Below are positions 32,764 to 42,057 of a DNA stretch of 64,000 bases, one piece after another. Source of the stretch: Polynucleobacter sp. 86C-FISCH (lineage in GTDB: Bacteria; Pseudomonadota; Gammaproteobacteria; Burkholderiales; Burkholderiaceae); assembly GCF_018882415.1 (NCBI RefSeq), contig NZ_JACVOL010000001.1, forward strand, positions 186,001 to 250,000, given 5' to 3'. Below the pieces are notes generated by a model. It made no database searches. It was not told where the DNA came from and saw only the letters and a list, made by a program, of their open reading frames with translations. How positions within the stretch are numbered: the stretch's first letter is position 1; every line of letters starts with the position of its first letter. Made by a program: the position numbers and the translations under genes.

Positions 32764-33825
32764 TCAACGTAATTGAGAGTCTGTAGAGGCGGCTGGAGCT
32801 ACGGACTGAACAATTTCAGCTGGCTCCAAAATAATAGTCTTGCTGCTCGTATTGCCAGTGCGCACCTTCGCACCTTGGAAATACAAATCCACTTGATTTA
32901 ATCCACCAGTTAAGACCTTGAACGGTGGCTTGCCATACACGCTGGCTCCAACACCAGGCTCAAGCATTTTGTTTTGAGTTTTACCGGTTGCATCGACCAC
33001 ACAAACAGTTTGCGCAGTCTTGGATTGCAAATACACATTGTCACCTGATTTTTTAGGTGCGTCTGGTTTGTAATTCAAAGCTGAAGCATCGGCAGCTGGG
33101 CACTCAGCTGAAACGGGTGCCGCTACAGGCTGAGCAGCCGGAGCAGGAACAGGTGTTGCTGGCTGGGCAGCTGGCGCAGGCTCAGCAGGCGCGCTTGCTG
33201 GCGGAGTCTCTGGAGCAACTTCTTGAATGATGACTACTTCTTCTTTGACTGGCTCAGGGAAAAATAGTGGACGTAAGTTCACCACGGAAAAAATCACCGC
33301 AGCAGCAATTGCTAATAAGAGGATGATTTTCTTTTTGGGATCAACAGATGCTTTTGACTTCACGCTGTAATCAAGAATGCTCTCAGTTACTTTTCTTGCG
33401 CTAGGTTTTTCAGCTTTAGGCTCCACAACTTTGGCTACTGGCGCAGCTTCTTTTTCTGCTGTTTTTTCTTTTACTTCATTTGAGTCGTGAGCTTTTTCAG
33501 GCTTTGCTTTTTTCTCTGCTGCAGAGGCTTTTGTCTCCTCCTGCAATTTTTCTTCTACTTCAGCCGGGTTAACAGGTTGCGCCACTCCAGAAAAATCAAA
33601 TGCCTCTTCTGGTTTTATTTTTAATAATTCAGCAACCTTTTTTGCTGCCGTGAATTTAACTTGTGCGCCATAGAAACTGCTGCTTTCACCACTCTCAATT
33701 TGCTCTATTTGGCGAACCGAGAAGCATGACATCCCAGACAAATCTTTCAGGCTTAAACCAAGACTTTCTCTAGCCTTAGTAAATGCTTCTTTACGAATCT
33801 CTGGAAGTTTTTCTGAATTAATCAC
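32764..33825 (-). CDS. RodZ-like membrane protein with cytoplasmic helix-turn-helix
   Basis: 353 residues. An N-terminal HTH_25-like domain (about 10-85; FTKARESLGLSLKDLSGMS) is followed by a Lys/Glu-rich linker, one membrane helix (IILLLAIAAAVIFSVV, about 165-180), a Pro-Ala-rich periplasmic stretch (about 205-240) and a C-terminal DUF4115/RodZ-type beta domain (CVVDATGKTQNKML, YGKPPFKVL). RodZ links MreB to the cell wall. Here the gene lies alone beside glnB, away from the usual ispG neighbourhood, so a second or divergent RodZ-type role is possible. Confidence 0.78.
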   Translation of the reverse strand: MINSEKLPEIRKEAFTKARESLGLSLKDLSGMSCFSVRQIEQIESGESSSFYGAQVKFTAAKKVAELLKIKPEEAFDFSGVAQPVNPAEVEEKLQEETKASAAEKKAKPEKAHDSNEVKEKTAEKEAAPVAKVVEPKAEKPSARKVTESILDYSVKSKASVDPKKKIILLLAIAAAVIFSVVNLRPLFFPEPVKEEVVIIQEVAPETPPASAPAEPAPAAQPATPVPAPAAQPVAAPVSAECPAADASALNYKPDAPKKSGDNVYLQSKTAQTVCVVDATGKTQNKMLEPGVGASVYGKPPFKVLTGGLNQVDLYFQGAKVRTGNTSSKTIILEPAEIVQSVAPAASTDSQLR

Positions 33826-33903
33826 TAAGCAATAACCATCTCATATGGAAGTAACAAGATTGATAGTAATACCAAAATGGTGCAAGGGTAATTAGCCGCC
33901 AAG

Positions 33904-34542
33904 CTAATTATTTAAAGGGTGGCTCTCAAGATTGGACTCAAGGTACTTCTTCACTAAAACCTGCACTGAATCCGCGTGCATTTTGTCCATCACCCTAGCC
34001 TTGTGAACCTTAATCGTGGCATCGGTTGTCCCTAGCTTTACTGCAATATCCTTGTTTAAAAGGCCTTTAACGAGCCATCCACACACTTCACGCTCTCTTG
34101 GGGTCAAGCTTTCGTAATCCTTCTTAGCCTCAACATCTAAAGAAACACGCTTGAGCTGGCGACTATCAAAGTCAATTGCATCTGCAACCGCTTTTAAGAG
34201 CTCTTCTAGGTTAAATGGCTTAAATAAGAAATCTACCGCACCCTTCTTCAGCCCCTGAACAATCTGATGCGGGTGGCTTTGTCCACTAACAAAGATGATG
34301 GGGGTCTTGCGTCCGAACTTCAGGAGCTTTTCCTGCAAATCAAGACCTGTCATATCTGGCATTTGCATATCCAAAAGAATGACTGCTGGGGATACCGGAA
34401 CAGACTTCTCTAAGAACAGGGTTGCAGAGGCATAGTCTTCAACCAGATAGCCCAGTTCCCGCAGCATTCTTGAGAGAGAAATGCGCATCGATTCATCGTC
34501 ATCAATTAGGTATATGTGGCCGACTTTAGTCATTGAATTCAA
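33904..34542 (-). CDS. FixJ/TodT-type response regulator (orphan)
   Basis: 212 residues. The receiver domain has phospho-acceptor Asp in AVILLDMQMPDMTG and Lys in DFLFKPFNLEE; the LuxR-type output has LTPREREVCGWLVKGLLNKD and DATIKVHKARVMDKM. It is a transcription activator, but no histidine kinase lies next to it, so its signal and targets are unknown. Divergent from ilvD with 211 bp between. Confidence 0.9.
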   Translation of the reverse strand: MNSMTKVGHIYLIDDDESMRISLSRMLRELGYLVEDYASATLFLEKSVPVSPAVILLDMQMPDMTGLDLQEKLLKFGRKTPIIFVSGQSHPHQIVQGLKKGAVDFLFKPFNLEELLKAVADAIDFDSRQLKRVSLDVEAKKDYESLTPREREVCGWLVKGLLNKDIAVKLGTTDATIKVHKARVMDKMHADSVQVLVKKYLESNLESHPLNN

Positions 34543-34753
34543 AGGAAAAAGTAATAGATGAGCTAATGTACTGCAGTGCTTTTCAGGAAGCTATTAGCTA
34601 TCTAGCTAATATTTAGACCTAAATCAATGATTTCATTGGTATATTTGTATTGCAATGCAACATTTAGACTCTCCACTGCCTCCATGGGACCCTCAAACCC
34701 ATCTCACGGCACAATAGAGCCTTTCGACACAAACCTTTTCTGGAGTAATAAGC

Positions 34754-36445
34754 ATGAAACGCCTAAATGAACGCTCGCGCATGGTCACCGAAGGAGTCGC
34801 TCGCGCACCTAATCGTTCGATGTATTACGCAATGGGTTACGAAGAAAAGGATTTCGTAAAGCCAATGGTTGGCGTTGCGAATGGTCACTCCACTATCACT
34901 CCTTGTAATAGTGGCTTGCAAAAATTAGCTGATGCTGCGGTTGAGGCTCTTGAAGCAGCCGGCGCAAAAGCACAAGTATTTGGTACGCCAACAGTTTCTG
35001 ATGGTATCGGTATGGGTACTGAGGGTATGAAGTATTCCCTCGTATCTCGCGAAGTCATTGCTGACAGTATTGAAGTGTGTGTCAATGGTCTGTGGCAAGA
35101 CGGTGTAGTCGTTATTGGTGGTTGCGATAAAAATATGCCAGGCGGCATGATGGCTTTAGCCCGCACGAACGTTCCTGGTATTTATGTTTATGGCGGCACA
35201 ATTAAGCCAGGCCATTACAAGGGTAAAGAACTCAATATTGTTTCTGCATTTGAAGCAGTTGGTGAATTTACTTCTGGTCGACTTAGCGAAGAAGACTTAA
35301 AAGGTGTTGAACAACACGCTTGTCCAGGCAGCGGCTCCTGTGGCGGCATGTATACAGCGAACACCATGAGCTCCTCATTTGAGGCTTTGGGCATGAGCTT
35401 GCCCTACTCCTCCACAATGGCTAACGTGGATGCTGAGAAGGTAGCCAGCGCAGCTGAGTCAGCACGTGTCTTGGTTGAAGCGGTTAAAAACAACCTGCGT
35501 CCACGCGACATCATCACCAAGAAGTCTATTGAGAACGCAGTGAGCGTCATCATGGCTGTTGGCGGCTCTACCAATGCGGTATTGCATTTCTTGGCCATTA
35601 CTAGCGCTGCTGAGATCGATTGGACTATTGACGACTTCGAACGTATTCGTAAGCGCGTTCCAGTAATCGTGGATATGAAACCATCAGGCACTTACCTGGC
35701 AACTGATTTACATCAGGCCGGCGGTATTCCACAAGTGATGAAGATTTTGCTCGACGGTGGATTGCTCCACGGCGATTGCATGACCATCACTGGTAAGACA
35801 ATTGCTGAAGTACTGAAAGATGTTCCATCAGTGCCACGCGCCGATCAGAAAGTGATTCGCACTTTAGACAATCCTTTATACAAGCAAGGTCACTTGGCCA
35901 TTCTCAAAGGCAACATCTCTCCTGAGGGTTGCGTTGCGAAGATTACCGGCTTGAAGAACCCATCTATTACTGGCCCAGCCCGCGTGTTTGACTCTGAAGA
36001 TGATGCGATGGCAGCCATCATGGCGCAAAAGATTAAAGATGGTGACATCGTGGTCATACGCTATGAAGGCCCTAAAGGCGGTCCTGGTATGCGTGAGATG
36101 CTTGCCCCTACCTCTGCCCTGGTTGGCCAAGGTTTAGGTGAGTCTGTAGGCCTCATTACCGATGGTCGCTTCTCTGGTGGCACATGGGGCATGGTAGTTG
36201 GTCACGTAGCTCCTGAAGCGTATGTCGGTGGCACCATCGCCCTCATCAACGAAGGCGACTCCGTCACAATCGATGCGCATAAGCTACTGATTCAACTCAA
36301 CGTAGATGAAGCAGAAATTGCGAAGCGTCGTGCAGTCTGGAAACAGCCTAAGCCACGCTATACCCGTGGTCTGCTAGCAAAATACGCAAGTCTTGCAAGT
36401 AGCGCCAGCAAAGGTGCGGTAACGGATTTGGATTTAGAAATCTAA
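34754..36445 (+). CDS. ilvD: Dihydroxy-acid dehydratase
   Basis: 563 residues, normal for the short bacterial form. Fe-S ligand cysteines lie in [17 protein letters not shown] and [16 protein letters not shown], and [16 protein letters not shown] is the C-terminal signature. It makes 2-keto acids for valine, leucine and isoleucine. GGAG lies 10 nt before the ATG. Ends at a shared terminator. Confidence 0.97.
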   Translation: MKRLNERSRMVTEGVARAPNRSMYYAMGYEEKDFVKPMVGVANGHSTITPCNSGLQKLADAAVEALEAAGAKAQVFGTPTVSDGIGMGTEGMKYSLVSREVIADSIEVCVNGLWQDGVVVIGGCDKNMPGGMMALARTNVPGIYVYGGTIKPGHYKGKELNIVSAFEAVGEFTSGRLSEEDLKGVEQHACPGSGSCGGMYTANTMSSSFEALGMSLPYSSTMANVDAEKVASAAESARVLVEAVKNNLRPRDIITKKSIENAVSVIMAVGGSTNAVLHFLAITSAAEIDWTIDDFERIRKRVPVIVDMKPSGTYLATDLHQAGGIPQVMKILLDGGLLHGDCMTITGKTIAEVLKDVPSVPRADQKVIRTLDNPLYKQGHLAILKGNISPEGCVAKITGLKNPSITGPARVFDSEDDAMAAIMAQKIKDGDIVVIRYEGPKGGPGMREMLAPTSALVGQGLGESVGLITDGRFSGGTWGMVVGHVAPEAYVGGTIALINEGDSVTIDAHKLLIQLNVDEAEIAKRRAVWKQPKPRYTRGLLAKYASLASSASKGAVTDLDLEI

Positions 36446-36460
36446 ACCGCTTCGCTAAAG

Positions 36461-36492
36461 AAAAAGCCCCAAAGTAAAACTAGGGGCTTTTT
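36461..36492. terminator. Bidirectional terminator between ilvD and the copper operon
   Basis: AAAAAGCCCC and GGGGCTTTTT pair around a 12-nt loop, with T-runs in both directions. It ends ilvD (+) and the PCu(A)C gene (-). Confidence 0.88.
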
Positions 36493-36524
36493 TATTACCT
36501 CAGCATTGCTACTGAATACAAATC

Positions 36525-37001
36525 TTAGTGTTTCATTGCTCCGCCATGACCAGCGCCTGGGTTACCCATCGCATTTACAGGCATTTTTACTTCTACTTCA
36601 CCCGCTTTAGCAAATTTGAGTTTGACTGGAACAGTTTCACCGGCTGTCAACGGGGCCTTAATGTTCATAAACATGAGGTGCAAGCCGCCTGGCTTTAATT
36701 CCACAGCACCGCCAGCAGGCACGGCGATATCTTTTACCTGACGCATCTTCATGACGTTGCCGTCCATCGCCATTTCGTGCAATTGCACTTCGCCAGCAAC
36801 TGGTGAGCTTGCGGATACCAATTGATCAGCAGCGCCTTTGTTTTCAATCTTCATAAAGCCACCAGCAACTTGCTGTCCAGGAACAGTAGCGCGGGTATAG
36901 GCGTTCTCAATTTGTACGCTACCTACTTTAGCGTTTTGTGCGTGAGCTGAAAAACTCAAACCTAAGGCCAGTAATAACAAAGCTAATGTATTTCGTTTCA
37001 T
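36525..37001 (-). CDS. PCu(A)C-type periplasmic copper chaperone
   Basis: 158 residues: signal peptide (LLLLALGLSFSAHA), then the PCu(A)C domain with Cu(I) ligand pattern H75-x-M77, M84/M86 and LHLMFMN (H108, M110). The tail ends HGGAMKH, extra His/Met that may also bind copper. It delivers Cu(I) to cytochrome oxidase CuA or similar sites. Last gene of the putative copper operon; a 125-bp gap before it could hold its own promoter. Confidence 0.92.
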   Translation of the reverse strand: MKRNTLALLLLALGLSFSAHAQNAKVGSVQIENAYTRATVPGQQVAGGFMKIENKGAADQLVSASSPVAGEVQLHEMAMDGNVMKMRQVKDIAVPAGGAVELKPGGLHLMFMNIKAPLTAGETVPVKLKFAKAGEVEVKMPVNAMGNPGAGHGGAMKH

Positions 37002-37126
37002 GCCATCTCCTCTTTAACAATCATTGATTAAGCCCAATCCTCTTGAGCAAATTTACAAACTATGGTTACTAATTTAATACTAAAAATTCTCTGCTAGATA
37101 ACTCATAAGCCATTAATAAATGCTTA

Positions 37127-37543
37127 TTACCAGCTCATTGTCTTAGTGCCATCTTTAAATAAAGCATCGCCAGTAACCTTTGGACCACCAATTTTTACCG
37201 CGGAAATAAGATCTGATTCTGTATACCCAGCTTGCTTAAGGCACATTGGGCACATAATTACCAGACCACCCTTGGCAGCAATATCGGATAGCTCTTTTTG
37301 CTGAGCAGCATATTTCTCGGAGCCCGCTTTCACACCCAAAATAACAGCTTTGTCATTCAAGAAAACCGTTAACGGGTGACCATTTGATGAGTGGTGCTTA
37401 CCAAAGTTCAGCGCCATCGAAGAACGGCCAGGCTCATCTGTGCTTAAGTTAATAAATAGAGGGTCGTTATCGCCCGCCTGGGATGAAAGCGTAATGCTTG
37501 TTAGAACTGCAACGATTCCAAACTTAATAAACTTCAAATTCAT
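37127..37543 (-). CDS. DsrE-like secreted protein
   Basis: 138 residues: signal peptide (GIVAVLTSITLSSQAG), then a DsrE/DsrF-like fold with a C98-P-M-C101 pair in VIMCPMCLKQAG. In cytoplasmic DsrE proteins such cysteines carry sulfur; an exported form with CxxC in a copper operon could bind Cu(I) or act in thiol exchange (inference). It lies 34 bp after the thioredoxin-like gene. Confidence 0.8.
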   Translation of the reverse strand: MNLKFIKFGIVAVLTSITLSSQAGDNDPLFINLSTDEPGRSSMALNFGKHHSSNGHPLTVFLNDKAVILGVKAGSEKYAAQQKELSDIAAKGGLVIMCPMCLKQAGYTESDLISAVKIGGPKVTGDALFKDGTKTMSW

Positions 37544-37577
37544 TCCTGCTCCTTAATAATATTTCCAATATCAAAAC

Positions 37578-38054
37578 TTAACCACCCAATATCAAAGCCT
37601 TTTGTAGCTTTTGAAAATCAATCAATCCAGTCTTACGGGTTGCTTTGCCACTCTTATCGATCATGATCGTTGTAGGGGTCTCACCATGCCACTTCGGATC
37701 GATCTCATAACGCAAGCGCTCATCAAATGGGGCGGCCACATATAAGTTATTGGCTTTTTCCAGCCCTGCTTTGTTCAACATCTTTTTAATTGAATCAACC
37801 GGTACATCATCCACCTGAATAAAAATTACCTTAGCAGTAGGATTATTTTTTACGAAGCTCCCCCATTGCGGCATCTCCTTTACACAGGCTGGGCAAGTCA
37901 CGCCCCAAAAATGAACCGCCAGGGGGGCGCCATTAGCAGTCTTTACTAGAGAACTCCAATCCCCGGCTTGATATGGCTTCAGAGCATTAGTATCGGCCAA
38001 CCCAATATTGACCATAAATAAACTCAAGAGCAATGCTATCCAATACTTTTTCAT
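37578..38054 (-). CDS. TlpA-like periplasmic thioredoxin
   Basis: 158 residues. A signal peptide (LLLSLFMVNIGLA) precedes a thioredoxin fold with C54-P-A-C57 in WGVTCPACVKEMP and a cis-Pro loop at GETPTTIMID. TlpA/Sco-type proteins reduce cysteines of copper-receiving proteins. Its ATG overlaps the sialidase-like gene stop (ATGA), so they are coupled. Confidence 0.87.
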   Translation of the reverse strand: MKKYWIALLLSLFMVNIGLADTNALKPYQAGDWSSLVKTANGAPLAVHFWGVTCPACVKEMPQWGSFVKNNPTAKVIFIQVDDVPVDSIKKMLNKAGLEKANNLYVAAPFDERLRYEIDPKWHGETPTTIMIDKSGKATRKTGLIDFQKLQKALILGG

Positions 38055-39310
38055 TTTTTATGCCCAATATTGATTAGCTGATAACCATCAGCTCGCGTTA
38101 ACCAAGATAAAAAGACCGCATCTCCATGAGATAACAACAAGGGGTGATCGCTATACCCTTCAGTACTTGCTAATACTCTCGATGAACTCCAAGTGTTTCC
38201 ATCATCAGCTGAGTCTTGCATGTATACAGATGACTTCTTGCCATCGAACTCTTTCCATACCAGCCATATTTGCTGACCTGAGGCAAAAAGATAAGGTCTT
38301 GCAACGTTAGATGCTTCTGCACCAATCCTGCTTGGCTTTGAATAAGTTAATCCTTGGTTACTAGAGTTGGCATAGAAGACACCAGAACGCTTACTACCCT
38401 GTGTGTACCAAGCGACATGGAATTTTCCAGTGCCAGAAACAGCAATAGATGGGCCGTGATGCGGGCATGCATCCGTCTTCCAGTCGTCATCAGCGACTTT
38501 GCGAACAGTCTCAGCACCCTTGCTAGAGATCACCTGAGAGGCTTGATCCCTTATTCCTCCGGGGAAGATGGCTCGATAGACGATGACCGGCTGGTTTTGT
38601 GGATCCAGAGCTGCGCCAATGCGGCAGCACTCGCAACTACTCTCATTGGCAAAACGCTCCACCTGAAATGTCTTGCCACCATCTTGAGAGCTTGAATACG
38701 CAATAGAGCCACCCAAACGCTTCTCGCCACCCTTCTTTGCTGCTGCAACCAGACGTTTATCAATCCAAGAGATAAAGATATTGCCATCTGGTTTTATCAA
38801 AACCGATGGAAAGCGCTGGCTTGAACTGTCATTTACCAGCGATGCTGATGCTGTAAATGTAGCGCCCCCATCTTCAGATCGGGCGGTATTGATTTGTGCA
38901 TTCCAATTTGAATCTTTGAAAAAGCTATAGGCTAAAAATGCATTACCATTTTTGTCAGCAACAATTTGTGGTCTTGCATCGCTACCGGTATCTAGCGACT
39001 TTCCATGCTCCGCAATTTTGGTTGCAGGCGTAAAAGTTTTCCCCAAGTCTGTCGATTGGGCTACAGAAACCACTCCATTAGCCGTCCACGCCAATAGTAG
39101 TTTTCCATTCTGACCAAAAAATGGCGTTGCAGCATTCGCACATTGCAATCCATCGCCCTGACAAACATCATTAGGCTTAGTCTTCATGGCGCCGGCCATC
39201 CCCGAAGAATGGTCCATCTGTGCTTGCGCTTGCCCAAAAGCCCCTAGCACACCTAAAAGAAGTGCACAAAGCAATACAGAGCATTTGAACAAGCGATTGA
39301 TTTGCATCAT
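38051..39310 (-). CDS. BNR/Asp-box (sialidase-like) periplasmic protein of the copper operon
   Basis: 419 residues. After the signal (LLGVLGAFGQAQA) comes a Met/His segment MDHSSGMAGAM, then a six-bladed-propeller pattern with Asp boxes STDLGKTF, SEDGGATF, SQDGGKTF and SADDGNTW. An unusual Cys cluster SSCECCRIG and a later CPHHGP could hold metal. A homologue encoded after a TonB receptor in Bordetella's CruR operon is also named for sialidase repeats. Sialidase activity is unlikely; copper binding is the better guess (inference). Confidence 0.78.
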   Translation of the reverse strand: MMQINRLFKCSVLLCALLLGVLGAFGQAQAQMDHSSGMAGAMKTKPNDVCQGDGLQCANAATPFFGQNGKLLLAWTANGVVSVAQSTDLGKTFTPATKIAEHGKSLDTGSDARPQIVADKNGNAFLAYSFFKDSNWNAQINTARSEDGGATFTASASLVNDSSSQRFPSVLIKPDGNIFISWIDKRLVAAAKKGGEKRLGGSIAYSSSQDGGKTFQVERFANESSCECCRIGAALDPQNQPVIVYRAIFPGGIRDQASQVISSKGAETVRKVADDDWKTDACPHHGPSIAVSGTGKFHVAWYTQGSKRSGVFYANSSNQGLTYSKPSRIGAEASNVARPYLFASGQQIWLVWKEFDGKKSSVYMQDSADDGNTWSSSRVLASTEGYSDHPLLLSHGDAVFLSWLTRADGYQLINIGHKK

Positions 39311-39312
39311 GA

Positions 39313-41502
39313 TTAAAAGATAATACGCCCACCGACTGAGATAGCTTGTGGCATACCTTGTGTATAGGAAGTAGAGCTACCACCCGTGCCAAAGGTAATG
39401 TACTGACGATTAAACAAGTTCACTGCGGAGGCATAAACAGTAGCGTTTTTAGTCACCTCATAGTTAGCACGTAAACCTACCACCGCATAAGAAGCCACTG
39501 GCAAAGTATTAGCAGTGTTCAACCAAGAGCTCCCCACATAACGAACTGTGGCAGTAAAGCTTGCTTGCGGCACTGGATAATAGGTTAAGCCACCACCCAG
39601 AATATTTTGCGGAACGCCGCCAACCTGCTTATTAATCGGGTCACTTGTAGCGCTCATTGTTAACTTAGTGCTAGTAAATGCATAGTTCGCATCAGTAGCC
39701 CACTTCGAGTTAATGTCGTGATGAAACTGAAACTCAATACCCTGACTTAAGAGATTCTGGTTATTGGTGTAGTAACTAATATTTTTTGAATTACATATCC
39801 CAACATTTCCAGTTCCGGCCAAGGGGTTTCCTGTAGCGCCACACAGACTTCTAGCTAAGACTACGTCGCTTGTGCTTTGACTTGAGAGGCTATAAGTTGC
39901 AACTGCATTCTGAATATAGTTGTTAAATGCAGTTAATTGCGCAAAGCCGCCCTTCCATCGATAGTCTGTACCGACCTCATAACCCGTCATCGTTTCAGGC
40001 GTTAGATTTGGGTTGGCAAAACTATAACCACTTGATGAGCCATAAGAGCGTAGGGTGTTATTCATACCAGGCGCATGAAATGCCTGATAGGCAGCAGAAC
40101 GTAAATCCCAATTCTTGCTCATCTTATATAACAATCCCAAGGTAGGACTCAATTGTGTCTTGCTTTGGTTGGGCACATTTTGATATGAAGGGTTTGCGCC
40201 GTTAGAGCCCGCGTTGTAGTTGGTAGGAGTCTGGCTATTCCATTGATCCACACGGGCGGCTAATGTTGTTTCTAGCGGAAAAGATTCAGCATTAGACTTT
40301 AGTTGCCCCATCAAACCATAAAATGATTGTTGACCTTGCCCATAATTCACGGCAGCTGAAGTGCCGTTGTTATTTAAGTTATTTGTTAAATTTGACCCAG
40401 CAATATTGCGTGCATCAACACCTACTACATACTGATTGATTAAACCCGTAACTTCTTGGGTGTACTGGGCTGATGCACCTACTGTACTGTACGGGTCCTT
40501 ATAGGTTGCATTGATATATGGCGTATTGGCAGGAATATTGTTTGACCTGCTTGTAGTGGTGGAGCCATTCTGCTTATTGAAATTAGTATTTTCATAGAAG
40601 AAATTGACATCCACTTTTGACTTATCGTCCAAGCGGGTAGTTGTACCTCCAGCTACATCTGTCTCTTGCGTAAGATTGGTTGCAAATGCATAACCAGAAG
40701 AGAGATCAGACATTGTGTGATAGCCCACACGGAAGAAGCCATTGGTATCTTGAGTCGCCTTAAAGTAACCCTGCATTCTGACGTTAGAGTTATGTGAAGA
40801 TGCTGGCCCTTGGCCATTCTTAATGTTGGCTGGTGAGGCTGGCGAGATTGTTGCAATATTTTGATAGCCATCAGTATTGAAATAATCAGCTGAGAATCGC
40901 AATTGGAGATTTTCAGAGGCAATGAGGTCTTTGGATGCAGCTACGTTGCCAGTACCAAACGCACCATAACTCGCAGAAACCTCTTGTTGACTATTAACTG
41001 GGGTTTTAGTCTTAATATTAATTACGCCACCCATGCCGTAGTTGCCCCATAAGCTGGAAACGCCACCGCGAATAAACTCAACAGAGTCAATTGAGGACAT
41101 CGGTACCAAATTCCACTGTACCGTTCCATAAAAGGCGTCATTAGCTGGCAATCCATCTATCAACACCAAAGTACGCGCATTACCAAGGCCGCGCACGTTA
41201 ATACTTTGACCCGTTGGATCCTTTTGGTAATACGGCTGGTCATTCAAGATCACGCCAGGTACATTCTTTAAGATTTGATCAATGGTCTGATCTGGCGCCA
41301 CTTCTAGCGCCTCTTTAGTGAGAACGGTTGTATTGAGGGGAATCTCATCCAATGGGGTGCCTGAGCGGGTGGCTGTTACGGTCACGCTCTTTAACTTCTG
41401 ATCGTAGTCTGGCGGTGGCGCAATTTGCGCCTGTGCATTAATGAATACCGAACCAAATAGCATGCCTACGCATGCGCTAATTTTCTTTTGCTGAAACAAC
41501 AT
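39313..41502 (-). CDS. TonB-dependent outer-membrane receptor, probable copper uptake
   Basis: 729 residues: signal peptide (ending INAQA), a TonB-box-like stretch LKSVTVTATR, plug domain (about 50-160; NVPGVILNDQPYYQ and RGLGNARTLVLIDG) and a 22-strand barrel ending SVGGRIIF. Receptors of this class import metal complexes. Copper is inferred from the neighbours (DUF2946 leader upstream, PCu(A)C and thioredoxin downstream). GGAG lies 9 nt before the ATG. 80 bp separate it from the leader gene. Confidence 0.9.
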   Translation of the reverse strand: MLFQQKKISACVGMLFGSVFINAQAQIAPPPDYDQKLKSVTVTATRSGTPLDEIPLNTTVLTKEALEVAPDQTIDQILKNVPGVILNDQPYYQKDPTGQSINVRGLGNARTLVLIDGLPANDAFYGTVQWNLVPMSSIDSVEFIRGGVSSLWGNYGMGGVINIKTKTPVNSQQEVSASYGAFGTGNVAASKDLIASENLQLRFSADYFNTDGYQNIATISPASPANIKNGQGPASSHNSNVRMQGYFKATQDTNGFFRVGYHTMSDLSSGYAFATNLTQETDVAGGTTTRLDDKSKVDVNFFYENTNFNKQNGSTTTSRSNNIPANTPYINATYKDPYSTVGASAQYTQEVTGLINQYVVGVDARNIAGSNLTNNLNNNGTSAAVNYGQGQQSFYGLMGQLKSNAESFPLETTLAARVDQWNSQTPTNYNAGSNGANPSYQNVPNQSKTQLSPTLGLLYKMSKNWDLRSAAYQAFHAPGMNNTLRSYGSSSGYSFANPNLTPETMTGYEVGTDYRWKGGFAQLTAFNNYIQNAVATYSLSSQSTSDVVLARSLCGATGNPLAGTGNVGICNSKNISYYTNNQNLLSQGIEFQFHHDINSKWATDANYAFTSTKLTMSATSDPINKQVGGVPQNILGGGLTYYPVPQASFTATVRYVGSSWLNTANTLPVASYAVVGLRANYEVTKNATVYASAVNLFNRQYITFGTGGSSTSYTQGMPQAISVGGRIIF

Positions 41503-41582
41503 TTACTACTCCACTTGATAATGCGACAACGTCTTAAATGAATCGTTGCCAACTACATAGCTAGGCTATGCCCTAAATTTAA

Positions 41583-41954
41583 TTAGGCGTTTACTGGTGG
41601 AGCTGCTGAGGGAGGTGTTACCCAAACTGCGAGTGGTTTAGGTGATTGATAGAAAAGCTGTGGCAGCAAAGCTAAAGTTTGCGGCGCTTGGAAAGTGAGA
41701 TTGGTATTAAAGGCTGGTGTGATGCTATTTTGAGCTACGCAATATGGACATGGCTGAGCTTGCTCCGCTACTTCTTGCTCATCCCCCTGCACTTGAATCT
41801 GAAGCTTGTTGCCATCAGCCGAACAAATCTCCATCGCAAAACCTTGACCGTGCTTAGCAAGGGAGACTGCTTGAGAAACAGCGGGCGCAAGCGCACTCAT
41901 TGCGATTGCAAATGCAGCAATCCAGTGAATGAGGCGGTTTTTATGGAAATTCAT
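41583..41954 (-). CDS. DUF2946 protein, CruR-like copper-responsive leader ORF
   Basis: 123 residues of the DUF2946 family. An N-terminal hydrophobic helix (IHWIAAFAIAMSALAPAVS) is followed by MEIC and QPCPYCVAQ (C69-x-x-C72), and the end is TPPSAAPPVNA. In Bordetella pertussis a DUF2946 uORF (CruR) senses Cu(I) through its CxxC; copper relieves arrest at a C-terminal RAPP and allows Rho termination before the TonB receptor gene. Here the motif reads AAPP, four codons from the stop, with the same gene order. It probably acts as a cis regulator rather than as a free protein (inference). Confidence 0.85.
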   Translation of the reverse strand: MNFHKNRLIHWIAAFAIAMSALAPAVSQAVSLAKHGQGFAMEICSADGNKLQIQVQGDEQEVAEQAQPCPYCVAQNSITPAFNTNLTFQAPQTLALLPQLFYQSPKPLAVWVTPPSAAPPVNA

Positions 41955-42002
41955 GATGGGGGAATTTTATCGGAATTTTGTATTTCTTCTGTCTTTCGCA
42001 TG

Positions 42003-42026
42003 AAAAAAGGGGCTGACGCCCCTTTT
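42003..42026. terminator. Terminator of tctA
   Basis: AAAAAAGGGG pairs with CCCCTTTTT around CTGACG. It lies about 30 bp past the tctA stop, and T-runs flank both sides, so read-through toward the copper leader ORF is blocked. Confidence 0.9.
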
Positions 42027-42057
42027 TCCTGTGAAATCGCTATTTCTAGCGAGTTAC

